NCBI GenBank assembly: GCA_036381435.1
Contig: DASVCW010000013.1
Coordinates: forward strand, 96,458 to 160,457
Direction: 5' to 3'
DNA: 64,000 bases
Origin: Fodinibius sp036381435
GTDB taxonomy: Bacteria; Bacteroidota; Rhodothermia; Balneolales; Balneolaceae
A model generated the notes under the pieces. It was not told the DNA's origin. It worked only from the letters and a program-made list of their open reading frames with translations, and did not search any database. The first letter of the stretch is position 1. Every line of letters starts with the position of its first letter. A program made the position numbers and the translations under genes. Positions 50,890 to 59,787 of the stretch are shown here, piece after piece.

Positions 50890-51468
50890 ATGTCTGATAC
50901 TCCATCCACCATGTTAGAGCTTGGTACCAAAGCTCCAGATTTTAAACTGTTTGATACCGTTAATAATCAACTTGTTTCGCTGGCTGATTTTTCTAATGCC
51001 AAAGGTTTGCTCGTTGTTTTTATGTGTAATCATTGTCCCTATGTAAAAAACATTCTTAGTGAATTTGTAGTTGCTGCCCGTGACTTTCAGCAAAAAGGCA
51101 TTGGCGTAGTGGCTATCAGCTCGAATGATGTGGAAAAATATCCCGATGACAGCCCGGTAAAGATGGCGGCTGTAGCGAGAGAAAATCGTTTTTCATTTCC
51201 CTATCTGTATGACGGTAACCAGGAAATTGCCAAAGCCTATCGTGCGGCCTGTACCCCTGATTTATTTTTGTTTGATGAAAATGACAAACTCGTTTACCGG
51301 GGCCAGTTTGATGACAGTCGTCCCGGTAATAATCAGCCGGTAACCGGTAAAGATCTGCGCGATGCGGTTGAATCACTTTTTGACGGAAAAGTTAAAGAAG
51401 ATCAAAAGCCGAGTATTGGCTGTAACATCAAGTGGAAGGCAGGTAACCAACCGGATTACTTTGGGTAG
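50890..51468 (+). CDS. Thioredoxin-like (AhpC/TSA-type) redoxin
   Basis: 192 residues. The redoxin start GTKAPDFKLFDTVNNQLVSL is followed by VVFMCNHCPYVKN, where the CNHC pair is the active site. AACTPDLFLFDEND carries the cis-Pro segment. This family (about 185 residues, with a CNHCPYVK motif) is common in bacteria and annotated as thioredoxin family; the substrate is not known. It is 8 bp upstream of pdxH and probably co-transcribed. Confidence 0.9.
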   Translation: MSDTPSTMLELGTKAPDFKLFDTVNNQLVSLADFSNAKGLLVVFMCNHCPYVKNILSEFVVAARDFQQKGIGVVAISSNDVEKYPDDSPVKMAAVARENRFSFPYLYDGNQEIAKAYRAACTPDLFLFDENDKLVYRGQFDDSRPGNNQPVTGKDLRDAVESLFDGKVKEDQKPSIGCNIKWKAGNQPDYFG

Positions 51469-51476
51469 AGGTTTTT

Positions 51477-52136
51477 ATGGGAGGATACAGATCTGATAAA
51501 AGGGAAGTAGCCCAAATGCGGCGCGATTATGCCCGGGAAAAACTGACGGAGTCTTCTGTTGAAGATAATCCAATTAACCAATTCATGGTTTGGTTTGAAC
51601 AAGCCGCTTCGGTTGATTTACTGGATCCCAATGCCATGACGCTTTCAACCGTTTCAAGCGAAGGCATTCCTTCATCACGAATTGTATTACTAAAAGGAGT
51701 GGATGAACGGGGTTTCCGTTTTTATACCAATTATGACAGTCAAAAAGCGCAGGAGTTGGATGGAAATCCTCATGCTGCCCTTTGTTTTTACTGGGCTCCT
51801 CTCGAAAGGCAGGTTCGTATCGAAGGCGAAGTTGAAAAGTTGAGCCGGGATGAATCGGAAGCTTATTTTGGACAGCGCCCGCGGATGAGTCAGCTTGGTG
51901 CCTGGGCTTCGGAACAGAGCTCCAAAGTAGGGTCTCGCGAAGAGCTTGACAAGCGTTTTGATGAAGTGAAACAGCGATTTGAAAATCAGGAAGTGTCCTT
52001 GCCCGATTTTTGGGGCGGTTATCTGCTGAAGCCCCGAAAGATAGAGTTCTGGCAGGGACGAAAAGACCGCATGCACGACCGCATCTGCTATGAGAAAAAG
52101 GACGATGGCTGGGAGATGTTTAGGCTTTCGCCCTAA
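51477..52136 (+). CDS. pdxH: Pyridoxamine 5'-phosphate oxidase
   Basis: 219 residues. The FMN split-barrel enzyme oxidises pyridoxamine/pyridoxine phosphate to PLP. Signatures are AMTLSTVSSEGIPSSRIVLL, the FYTNYDSQKAQEL block, the QVRIEG strand and the C-terminal KIEFWQGRKDRMHDRICY. Start ATG at 51477 follows the redoxin stop by 8 bases. It would serve the several PLP enzymes of this window. Confidence 0.97.
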   Translation: MGGYRSDKREVAQMRRDYAREKLTESSVEDNPINQFMVWFEQAASVDLLDPNAMTLSTVSSEGIPSSRIVLLKGVDERGFRFYTNYDSQKAQELDGNPHAALCFYWAPLERQVRIEGEVEKLSRDESEAYFGQRPRMSQLGAWASEQSSKVGSREELDKRFDEVKQRFENQEVSLPDFWGGYLLKPRKIEFWQGRKDRMHDRICYEKKDDGWEMFRLSP

Positions 52137-52204
52137 TAAAAAGTTAGCAAGCTGTTACACAAAGTTGCACAGAGAAGGCACAGAGTTACACAAAGAAAAA
52201 GCAC

Positions 52205-52885
52205 ATGCCAAGAAACAAGCTCGAACGGTTCATTGATATTTCGGAGTTCGAACACGTTTTAGAATATACTGATTTCGAAAATAATACTTCATCCAAGCCA
52301 AAAAGACGCTGGCATTCTGATGTTTTCAAAAATGAAAACCCCATTGTCTTGGAACTGGCTTGCGGAAAAGGAACTTACACTGTGAGTCTGGCAACCCAAA
52401 ATCCTCACAAGAATTTTGTTGGCATTGATATAAAAGGAGCCAGAATCTGGAAGGGAGCTAAAAAATCACTGAATAGCGGACTAACGAACGTTCGTTTTTT
52501 ACGCATCTTTATTGACCACCTTTCTGAATATTTCGCGCCTAAAGAAGTGGATGATATCTGGATCACTTTTCCCGATCCCTATCTAAAAAAGAGTGATCAG
52601 AGCAAACGGCTGACATCACCCAAATTTTTAAGCATTTATCAAAAAGTGCTTAAACCAGAAGGCAGCATTCGGCTGAAAACTGATAGCAATGAGCTTTTTT
52701 CTTATACAAGAGAAGTAACTGAGGCAACAAGTTGCAAAGTGCTGGACATAGTTGAAGATATTTATAAAGAACGTCCCGATGATCAATGGCTAACCATAAA
52801 AACAGATTTTGAGAAAAAGCATTTGAAAAAAGGCAAAACCATTTCCTTTATTAAATTCACCCTTCCGGATCAACCAATTGACTAA
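52205..52885 (+). CDS. trmB: tRNA (guanine46-N7)-methyltransferase
   Basis: 226 residues. SAM-binding start LELACGKGTYTVSLA, FVGIDIKGARIWKGAKK and the catalytic block DDIWITFPDPYLKKSDQSKR. The last is close to the usual TrmB motif. It methylates G46 of tRNA. The gene follows pdxH with a dispersed repeat between them. The structured repeat copy 2 begins right after its stop. Confidence 0.95.
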   Translation: MPRNKLERFIDISEFEHVLEYTDFENNTSSKPKRRWHSDVFKNENPIVLELACGKGTYTVSLATQNPHKNFVGIDIKGARIWKGAKKSLNSGLTNVRFLRIFIDHLSEYFAPKEVDDIWITFPDPYLKKSDQSKRLTSPKFLSIYQKVLKPEGSIRLKTDSNELFSYTREVTEATSCKVLDIVEDIYKERPDDQWLTIKTDFEKKHLKKGKTISFIKFTLPDQPID

Positions 52886-52920
52886 ATTTCAGATTATATA
52901 ATCTGAATAAGTTAAGCCGG

Positions 52921-53150
52921 GTTTACTTAAATACTTTCTTATTCAGCAAAATGGGAAATTTAACTCGGCCTTAGAAAAGAATGCCTTTTGTTCAGGTTGA
53001 AGGGATGCGAGAGGTTGCCTAAAAGAACCCCGAGGCTTCGGGGCTTTTACCGTATGCATCCCTGAAACCTAAAGGGATTCTTTTCGTCCGCCGGCGACTT
53101 TTTTGATTACTTTTTTGGTCGTTCAAAAAAGTAATAAGAATAAAAGCTAT
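52921..53150 (+). repeat. Structured ~225-bp repeat element, copy 2
   Basis: The outer stem GAAAAGAATGCCT (52974) pairs with AGGGATTCTTTTC (53073). Next AGGTT-GA-AGGGATGC (52994) pairs with GCATCCCT-GA-AACCT (53056). Inside is CCCCGAG-GCT-TCGGGG, and after the stem ATTACTTTTTTG-GTCGTT-CAAAAAAGTAAT, a perfect 12-bp hairpin. Relative to copy 1 the outer stem has changed on both strands at two positions. Confidence 0.85.
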
Positions 53151-53316
53151 TAAAACTATAGCATACTTATCACCCCTTTTATTTATAAGCTAAAGATATT
53201 CTATAGTAATCACTTTTCTTAAATGAGCTTACACGTTAAGAATTTTTATCACTAATAATTGCTTTATGCCAAAAGAAATGTTTAATTACTACTTAACACT
53301 GTTAACCTAAGCTAAT

Positions 53317-53967
53317 ATGGAACAGACCCAAGAAAAAGGACTAAAGCAAAAAATAATTACTGCTGCACGTCAAGTTTTGCTTTCAGATGGTTATCGTAAT
53401 TTTTCTCTTCGCAAAGTGGCCAGAAAAATTGAAGTGAGTGCTACGAGCATTTACCTTCACTTTGAAAATAAAGATGATCTCGTCCACACCTTAATAGATG
53501 AAGCCATTCAGCGTCTCAATAAACAGCTGAAACAATCGGTACAACCTTCTGTCGATCCCATTAAAAACCTGAATTCACTGGCTAATGAATATGTAAGCTT
53601 TGCCTTCAAATATCCCCGCGAATACCAGATTATTTATTTGATCAGCTCAGATGAAATGTCGCGCTACCCTAAGGCGAAGTTTCGCAAAGCCCGTAAAGGT
53701 TATGAAATGGTTACATCCGTTCTGGAAGAGGGGGTCAAGGCAGGGTTAATTGAAGAAGAACATCCGCGATTGGCGGCCTATATATTTTGGGCGCAGTTAC
53801 ACGGGGTGATGTCGGTCGTGCTGTCAAAGCGGCTGGATACGCGAATTGATCAACAAGCGTTTATTCAAGAATCCATTGATCATATTATCAGTGGCTATCG
53901 GGTGCGCACCGCTTTAGAATCTAAAAAGCCCTCTGAAGGGCAGGGGGATGACCCATCAAGACATTAA
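53317..53967 (+). CDS. TetR/AcrR family regulator (candidate fatty-acid regulator)
   Basis: 216 residues. The HTH (IITAARQVLLSDGYRNFSLR, then KVARKIEVSATSIYLHFENK) is at the N-terminus and an acyl-binding-type all-helical domain follows (TetR_C WHG-like region). It lies 74 bp upstream of the acyl-CoA dehydrogenase gene in the same direction, so control of beta-oxidation is likely. The last residues (KKPSEGQGDDPSRH) are encoded by an end of the GTCATCCCCC repeat family and are probably not functional. Confidence 0.9.
   Translation: MEQTQEKGLKQKIITAARQVLLSDGYRNFSLRKVARKIEVSATSIYLHFENKDDLVHTLIDEAIQRLNKQLKQSVQPSVDPIKNLNSLANEYVSFAFKYPREYQIIYLISSDEMSRYPKAKFRKARKGYEMVTSVLEEGVKAGLIEEEHPRLAAYIFWAQLHGVMSVVLSKRLDTRIDQQAFIQESIDHIISGYRVRTALESKKPSEGQGDDPSRH
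53928..53953. repeat. Fragment of the GTCATCCCCCTGC element inside the TetR gene end
   Basis: GCCCTCTGAAGGGC hairpin followed by AGGGGGATGACC, the terminal sequence of the MITE-like family. It forms the last codons of the TetR gene. Confidence 0.7.
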
Positions 53968-54041
53968 AACCCGATACCAATACTAAATGAGTTTCACAGT
54001 AGCTACCACCAGTACCTAAAATAAACCATTGGAGAATTATT

Positions 54042-56528
54042 ATGGAAATTTTAAATGAAAGCTTTGGTTTTTTGCTGCAATTCCCCTTATGGGCCACAGT
54101 CATCGGTCTGATTTTGATTACCGGTTTACTGATTTTTTGGGAAACGCCACTGTTAATTTGGACAATTGCAGGAACCGCGGTGCTTTGGGGGTTAGCTGCT
54201 CCTTCCTGGGTGTTCGCAGTTTTTGCCGCTTTGATCATTCTTTTTGGTGTCAAACCAATACGGCGAGTTGTACTGACCAAGCCATTGATGAAACTGCTCG
54301 ATTCCATGAACTTCTTACCCACTATTTCGGAAACCGAGCGAACTGCCATCGAAGCCGGTAATGTCTGGGTTGATGCCGAACTCTTCTCAGGCAAACCGGA
54401 TTTAAAGCGATTGGCAAATGAACCGTATCCTGATCTCTCTAAAGAGGAAAAAGAATTCCTGAACGGCCCGGTTGAAGAACTCTGTTCTAGGGTTGACGAT
54501 TGGGAAGTTTTTGTTCAAAAAGAGTTTAGTGATGAGGCCTGGGAGTACATGCGTGAGCAAAGGTTTTTCGGTCTAATTATTCCCAAAAAATACGGCGGAC
54601 TTGAATTCTCGGCTGCGGCTCACAGTGCCATCGTCGCAAAGCTGTATTCACGAAGCGGCCCACTGGCAACAACGGTGATGGTGCCCAATTCCCTCGGTCC
54701 GGCAGAATTGTTGATGCACTACGGTACGGAGGAGCAAAAAAATCATTACCTGCCAAGGCTGGCAAGGGGTGAGGAAATGCCTTGCTTTGCTCTCACTGAA
54801 CCTACAGCAGGTTCCGATGCCGGATCGATGACAGCCGAAGGTGAAGTTTTTAAAGGTGATGACGGAAAACTTTACATCAGGCTGAACTTTGAGAAGCGGT
54901 ATATCACACTCGCTGCCATTTCAACCGTAATCGGCCTTGCTTTCAAGCTCCACGATCCGGAAAATTATTTAGGTAAAGGCAAAAACCTGGGCATTACTTG
55001 TGCGCTGATCCCCAGCGATACCGAAGGAATTATATTGGGACGTCGCCATGACCCGCTGGGTGTTCCATTTTATAACTGTCCTATCAATGGCGAAAACGTA
55101 GTGATTTCTGTTGATCAGATTATTGGCGGCTCCGAACAGGCCGGTAACGGCTGGCGTATGCTAATGGAATCACTTGGCGTGGGACGTGGAATTTCTCTGC
55201 CCGCACAAAGCCTCGGCGGGGCTAAAGTAGCTTCGCGCGCAATTGGTGCCTATACCGCGGTTCGACGACAATTCGGCATTAATATTGGCAGGTTTGAAGG
55301 CATTGAAGAACCAATGGCCGAAATTGGAGGCTTTACTTATCTGATGGACGCTGCCCGCCGGTACACTTGTGCCGGCCTTGATAAAGGTGAAAAACCTGCT
55401 GTGATAACCGCTATTGCCAAATATAATTTCACGGAACTGGGGCGTAAAATCATCAACAATGCGATGGATATTCAGGGCGGTACAGGTATATCGCGCGGAC
55501 CCCGAAATATTTTTGCTCATGGTTATATTGCCATGCCCATTGCCATTACGGTTGAAGGAGCTAATATCTTAACACGAAGTCTTATTATTTTTGGTCAGGG
55601 CGCTATTCGTTGTCATCCCTACGCCTATGATGAAATTGATGCTTTGATTAGCGGTAATGTTAAAAAGTTCGATAATGCTTTTTGGAAACATATAGGCCAT
55701 GTAATTCGAAATAGCGTTCGGTCCTTTGTGCTGAGCATTACCCGTGGTTCTGTTGTTTCATCGCCGGTTAAAGGCGTTGCTGCAAAATATTATAAAAAGC
55801 TTTCGTGGGCTTCTGCATCTTTCGCTTTTTTGGCTGATTTGGTTCTCGGCTCTTATGGCGGCGGACTCAAGATCAAAGAAAAGATAAGCGGACGTTTTGC
55901 CGATATTCTTAGCTGGATGTATCTCATTACTACAACTCTGCGCCGTTTCGATGTCGAAGGACAACGTGAAGAAGACCGGGCTTTCTTTGAATGGTCTATG
56001 CAATATGGCTTTGCCCAAATTCAGGAAGCTTTTGATGAACTTTATTCAGAAATCAAAGTCCCCGGACTTACATGGTTTTTTCGGGGTCCGGTAGCATTGT
56101 GGTCACGGGTGAACCATATAAGCTCAATGCCGGGTGATAAGTTGGGGCACAAAGTGGCGCAAGCTATGCAGCAGCCCGGCGAACAACGCGATCGTTTGAC
56201 GGAGGGCCTTTATATCCCTGATGATGTCACCCAATCTATGCGCCGTTACGATCATGCCTTAGAATTGTTAGTAAAAGTGGAACCGGTGTATAAAAAAATT
56301 CACATCGCAACAAAGAAAAAAGAACTGCCCAAGGTTCAGGTACGCTTTGTGATTGACGAAGCGGTTAAAAAAAGTATTATTTCTGAACAAGAAGCCCATC
56401 AGCTTCGCGAAGCCGAAAATGCCCGCGTAGCTGTGGTTCAGGTTGATGAATTCACGCTGGAAGAATATCAGAATGAAACACCATCTGTTCCTCAAAAAGG
56501 GAGTGCTGATAGTTTGGAAATTGGATGA
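54042..56528 (+). CDS. fadE: Acyl-CoA dehydrogenase, FadE type
   Basis: 828 residues, the long membrane-anchored bacterial form. Two or three hydrophobic helices occupy residues 10-70. The ACAD domain has CFALTEPTAGSDAGSMT, GNGWRMLMESLGVGRGISLP and DIQGGTGISRGP. The long C-terminal extension includes FFRGPVALWSRVNHIS and GLYIPDD as in E. coli FadE. It performs the first step of fatty acid beta-oxidation. The preceding TetR gene is the likely regulator. No other fad genes are in the window. Confidence 0.96.
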   Translation: MEILNESFGFLLQFPLWATVIGLILITGLLIFWETPLLIWTIAGTAVLWGLAAPSWVFAVFAALIILFGVKPIRRVVLTKPLMKLLDSMNFLPTISETERTAIEAGNVWVDAELFSGKPDLKRLANEPYPDLSKEEKEFLNGPVEELCSRVDDWEVFVQKEFSDEAWEYMREQRFFGLIIPKKYGGLEFSAAAHSAIVAKLYSRSGPLATTVMVPNSLGPAELLMHYGTEEQKNHYLPRLARGEEMPCFALTEPTAGSDAGSMTAEGEVFKGDDGKLYIRLNFEKRYITLAAISTVIGLAFKLHDPENYLGKGKNLGITCALIPSDTEGIILGRRHDPLGVPFYNCPINGENVVISVDQIIGGSEQAGNGWRMLMESLGVGRGISLPAQSLGGAKVASRAIGAYTAVRRQFGINIGRFEGIEEPMAEIGGFTYLMDAARRYTCAGLDKGEKPAVITAIAKYNFTELGRKIINNAMDIQGGTGISRGPRNIFAHGYIAMPIAITVEGANILTRSLIIFGQGAIRCHPYAYDEIDALISGNVKKFDNAFWKHIGHVIRNSVRSFVLSITRGSVVSSPVKGVAAKYYKKLSWASASFAFLADLVLGSYGGGLKIKEKISGRFADILSWMYLITTTLRRFDVEGQREEDRAFFEWSMQYGFAQIQEAFDELYSEIKVPGLTWFFRGPVALWSRVNHISSMPGDKLGHKVAQAMQQPGEQRDRLTEGLYIPDDVTQSMRRYDHALELLVKVEPVYKKIHIATKKKELPKVQVRFVIDEAVKKSIISEQEAHQLREAENARVAVVQVDEFTLEEYQNETPSVPQKGSADSLEIG

Positions 56529-56586
56529 TAGAAGCTGGAAGTTAGAGGATAGAGGAGGAAAACTTTCAACATCCAACTTTCAAAAC

Positions 56587-56622
56587 ATGAGCTGTGAGGG
56601 AGTTGCACTCCCGAACCCTCAA
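56587..56622 (+). repeat. GAGGGAGTTGCACTCCC palindrome, second copy
   Basis: GGGAGT-TGC-ACTCCC hairpin in TGTGAGGGAGTTGCACTCCC. The same module is at 30847-30873. The rest of the 227-bp gap (56529-56755) holds TAGATAAAAATCTA and CCCTCCGTAG/GTAGGAGGG palindromes and no gene. Confidence 0.55.
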
Positions 56623-56755
56623 TGAGTAGGAGGAGTTGGGAAGTTAGATAAAAATCTAACTTTCCAGCATCCCCTACTACGCACAAGGCTTCGTAGGGCA
56701 AGCAGCATTTTACCCTCCGTAGCTTTGCGTAGGAGGGCCAGCATCCACAAAAATC

Positions 56756-57577
56756 TTACCAGCCGCCACCGGCACCGCCGCCGCCGGAACCAAATCCACC
56801 ACCACCGCTGAAGCCGCCAAAACCGCCGCCTCCACCGAAGCCACCTCCCCGGCCTCCGCCAAATCCACCGCCAAGGCCGGAACCTAAAAAGATAAAGCCT
56901 GCCGGACCAAGCGTACGCCGGCGTCCCCCGCCATCTCCGTCACCTTTTCCGCCGCCTCGTCGTGAAGATGAATAAACCACAAAAACCATAAAGAGAACAA
57001 AAATGATAAATGAAGCTACATCATTACCACTAGAGGTTCGTCGTTTTGTAAGATCTCCTTCATATTCACCGGCAGCCAGACTGATCATAGCAGTGGTCGC
57101 CTTATCAAGCCCTTCATAATAATTACCTTGTTTAAACTCAGGCGCTATTATCTGCCTGATTATACGTCCGGCCATGATATCGGTTATAGCTCCTTCCAGT
57201 CCGTAACCTACTTCAATTCGCAGTCTTTGTTCTTTCGGTGCTACAAGTATCAACACTCCGTTATAGCGCTTTTCATGCCACATTCTCCATTCATTAAACA
57301 GGTAAGTGCCTACGCGTTGTGCATTATAACCTTTTAGGTCAGGCAATGTAGCGATAGCAATGACATTGGTCGTGGTATCACGGTAATTTCGGAGCTTGGT
57401 TTCCAGCTGTTGTTGCTTAGCGGGAGGGATCATTTCTGCGAAATCATTCACCATGCCCACTGGCTCGGAGGGAAAGGGAAGTTCCTGTGCCACTGCAAAC
57501 GATGGGATCAAAAAGAACCCTAAAACCAGCAAGTTCAACAGAAAAATCTTTGTTCGGTTTCGCATCATTAAAAACAT
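56756..57577 (-). CDS. TPM domain protein with Gly-rich C-terminus (YgcG-like)
   Basis: 273 residues. Signal peptide (about 8-30, ending SFAVAQ), then the TPM domain (VNDFAEMIPPAKQQQLETKL to LEGAITDIMAGRIIRQI). A transmembrane helix (FIIFVLFMVFVVYSSS) follows, and the last 45 residues are nearly all Gly, Phe and Ser. This is the standard secreted or anchored TPM layout. The TPM family may act as a phosphatase or protein quality factor; its role is unsettled. It is last in a lemA-TPM-TPM operon. Confidence 0.88.
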   Translation of the reverse strand: MFLMMRNRTKIFLLNLLVLGFFLIPSFAVAQELPFPSEPVGMVNDFAEMIPPAKQQQLETKLRNYRDTTTNVIAIATLPDLKGYNAQRVGTYLFNEWRMWHEKRYNGVLILVAPKEQRLRIEVGYGLEGAITDIMAGRIIRQIIAPEFKQGNYYEGLDKATTAMISLAAGEYEGDLTKRRTSSGNDVASFIIFVLFMVFVVYSSSRRGGGKGDGDGGGRRRTLGPAGFIFLGSGLGGGFGGGRGGGFGGGGGFGGFSGGGGFGSGGGGAGGGW

Positions 57578-57588
57578 ACTAATAAAAT

Positions 57589-58035
57589 TTATGATTGATT
57601 ATCGTGGTAGCTGATGTCATTAGAAAGCTCATCAATATCCGCTTTCTGATACGGGAACATCTCAACAAGTTTGGCGCCCGCCTTTTTGACGGCATCTTCA
57701 ATTCCTTCCTCGTATTCGCCTTTCTTAAAATGTTCCGTTAAAACGTTCAGCACATCACTCCAAAAACCTTTTTCCACTTGATTAAAAATGCCTTTTCCCG
57801 CATACACAGCTGCCTTATGGTCTTCACTGGCGATATAAATTAACACACCATTCTGCAGTTCGGTTTGATCCATTCCGAGCTCGTGAAAAATTACGGCTGC
57901 ACGTTCAAGCGGTTCCCCTTTGCAATAATGTTCAATATGTACACGAACCTCGCCCGAAGTCTGTTGTTCTGCTTCTTCTATGGCTTTTATAACCTGTCGC
58001 TCCTGGGCTTCTGTTAAAAAATTTAGAGAAGGCAT
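57589..58035 (-). CDS. TPM domain protein
   Basis: 148 residues with a TPM domain over almost the whole length (TEAQERQVIKAIEEAEQQTS, GEVRVHIEHYCKG, NGVLIYIASEDHKAAVYAGK). There is no signal peptide or transmembrane helix, so it is likely cytoplasmic or peripheral. It lies between lemA and the Gly-rich TPM gene, 11 bp before the latter, a common gene order. Confidence 0.88.
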   Translation of the reverse strand: MPSLNFLTEAQERQVIKAIEEAEQQTSGEVRVHIEHYCKGEPLERAAVIFHELGMDQTELQNGVLIYIASEDHKAAVYAGKGIFNQVEKGFWSDVLNVLTEHFKKGEYEEGIEDAVKKAGAKLVEMFPYQKADIDELSNDISYHDNQS

Positions 58036-58100
58036 GTTTCTAAAATTTGGTGTTTTTGGTGTTAATGTATTTAATATTGCTTATCGCCTTTCCACGAAGG

Positions 58101-58173
58101 GTCATCCCCCTGCACCCCCTTAGGGGAGACGATTGAATGGAGTTGCTTCTCCATTCAATCCGAGGGGTGTCTC
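58101..58173. repeat. GTCATCCCCCTGC element, one-ended copy inside the lemA operon
   Basis: Begins GTCATCCCCCTGCACCCCC and contains ATTGAATGGAG-TTGCTT-CTCCATTCAAT, a perfect 11-bp hairpin. It ends in the TGA of lemA. The element lies inside an operon, so it must be transcribed. Confidence 0.7.
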
Positions 58174-58756
58174 AAAATTGAACTTCAGGTACTTCTTCAG
58201 CCCCTTCTTCGGCCTCAAAATAGGCTTTTTCATCAAAGCCAAAAAGTCCGGCAAAGATGTTGGTCGGGAATGTTTGTACGTTTGTATTAAAACTTTGCAC
58301 GGCCCTGTTAAAACGCATCCGTTCAGTAGTGATACGGTTTGCAGTACCTTCAAGCTGGTCCTGCAGAGCAAGGAAGTTTTTATTAGCCTGAAGCTGGGGA
58401 TAACGTTCCACGGTTACCAAAAGTCTCGATAAAGCTCCTGAAAGCTGCTGTTGCGCCTGCTGGAACTGTCGCAATTGTGCGGGATCATCCAAATCTTCGG
58501 TACTCACTTGAATAGAAGTAGCTTTGCTTCGCGCTTCAATCACATCAGTGAGTGTTTCCTGCTCAAAGTTGGCCGCTCCTTTAACCGTAGCAACCAAATT
58601 TGGAATTAAATCTGCCCGTCGCTGGTACTGGTTTTCTACCTGCGCCCAGGCCTGATTTACGGTTTCTTCTTGCTGAACCAAACTGTTATAACTGCTGATT
58701 CCCCAAAATGCCAATAAGACGAGGACGACAATACCAACAATTGTTTTAATATTCAT
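58172..58756 (-). CDS. lemA: LemA family protein
   Basis: 194 residues. An N-terminal transmembrane helix (IVGIVVLVLLAFWGISSYN) is followed by the LemA helical domain (ETVNQAWAQVENQYQRRADL, IPNLVATVKG) and the end FDEKAYFEAEEGAEEVPEVQF. Function unknown; usually found with TPM proteins, as here. Its stop codon is inside a MITE-like repeat. Confidence 0.95.
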   Translation of the reverse strand: MNIKTIVGIVVLVLLAFWGISSYNSLVQQEETVNQAWAQVENQYQRRADLIPNLVATVKGAANFEQETLTDVIEARSKATSIQVSTEDLDDPAQLRQFQQAQQQLSGALSRLLVTVERYPQLQANKNFLALQDQLEGTANRITTERMRFNRAVQSFNTNVQTFPTNIFAGLFGFDEKAYFEAEEGAEEVPEVQF

Positions 58757-58963
58757 TTTACCTTTTTATCATTTTAAAATTAATGAGGTTTAATATACGA
58801 AAGTTGAGCCGAATTGATACGTTTTGTGTTAAAGAGCTAAAATGTGTCTCTAATGGTGATGATAACGAAGAATATAACGTATTGCGTATTTCGTAAAATC
58901 TCTCTTACGCAATACGAGCTATTAACCAAAACAATTTTCTGATACCCAAGGAGTTTCCTATCT

Positions 58964-59695
58964 TTGGGCGAATCTGTTTTTAATGAAAGATATAGCAAAA
59001 TATTGCCATATAAATTTGTTTATTTCGACCTTGATGATACGCTTCTTGATCACAAAGCCGCCGAAAGAGCCGCGCTTCAGGATGCTCACAGTAATTTTCC
59101 CATTTTTAAGGAAGTAATTCCGGAAAGGCTGGCGGAAATTTATCACGAGGTAAATATTGGACAGTGGCTGCTGTACAGTCGGGGTGAAGTGAGCCGCGAA
59201 GAACTTCAGCAAAACCGTTTTGAAATGACTTTGCAACAGTTAGAGCTTGATGCTGTCCTTTATGAGGAGGTAGGAAACTATTACATGCAGTGTTATCGAA
59301 ACCACTGGCGGTGGATTGATGGCGCGGAAAATATGTACAAGAAAGTACTTCAAAAATTTCCTGTCGGGCTTTTAACAAACGGGTTTGCCGAAACTCAGCG
59401 CCTTAAGTTTGAGAAGTTTGGACTTCATAAATCCGCGACTCATACAGTTATTTCAGAAGAGGTGGGGGCTTTAAAACCGGATCCCAAAGTTTTTCAACAT
59501 GCTACCGAACTTGCGGGGGTAGAAGCCGATGAAGTTCTTTATGTAGGTGATTCTTATTCATCCGATATTGAAGGCGGCGCAAGTTTTGGATGGAATACTG
59601 CCTGGTTCACCGATAACGGCCTGAAAGAGCAGCATGGGAAAGCGGATTTTGTGTTTAGCAATTTTGAAGATTTATGCAATTTTTTAAAGGTATAA
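58964..59695 (+). CDS. YjjG-like noncanonical pyrimidine nucleotidase (HAD family)
   Basis: 243 residues. HAD motif I is YFDLDDTLLDH, motif III region GALKPDPKVFQHA and motif IV VGDSYSSDIEGG. YjjG-type enzymes hydrolyse odd pyrimidine nucleotides. The frame opens at TTG (58964) after an AAGGAG ribosome site 10 bases upstream. A second TTG at 59003 (LPYKFVYFDLDDTL) would give the usual YjjG N-terminus, so the start is uncertain. Confidence 0.88.
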   Translation: MGESVFNERYSKILPYKFVYFDLDDTLLDHKAAERAALQDAHSNFPIFKEVIPERLAEIYHEVNIGQWLLYSRGEVSREELQQNRFEMTLQQLELDAVLYEEVGNYYMQCYRNHWRWIDGAENMYKKVLQKFPVGLLTNGFAETQRLKFEKFGLHKSATHTVISEEVGALKPDPKVFQHATELAGVEADEVLYVGDSYSSDIEGGASFGWNTAWFTDNGLKEQHGKADFVFSNFEDLCNFLKV

Positions 59696-59760
59696 AGGAT
59701 ATAGGGGTCTAAGGAAACTTTATATCCATATACTCCTATACTTTATACTTCATACCTCCA
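59690..59760. repeat. GGTATA-type inverted dispersed repeat
   Basis: GGTATAAAGGATATAGGGGT faces ACTCCTATACTTTATAC and CATACCT. It is a relative of 50110-50182 and begins in the last codons of the YjjG-like gene. Confidence 0.55.
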
Positions 59761-59787
59761 TATTCTAAAAACAATAATAATTCACAG

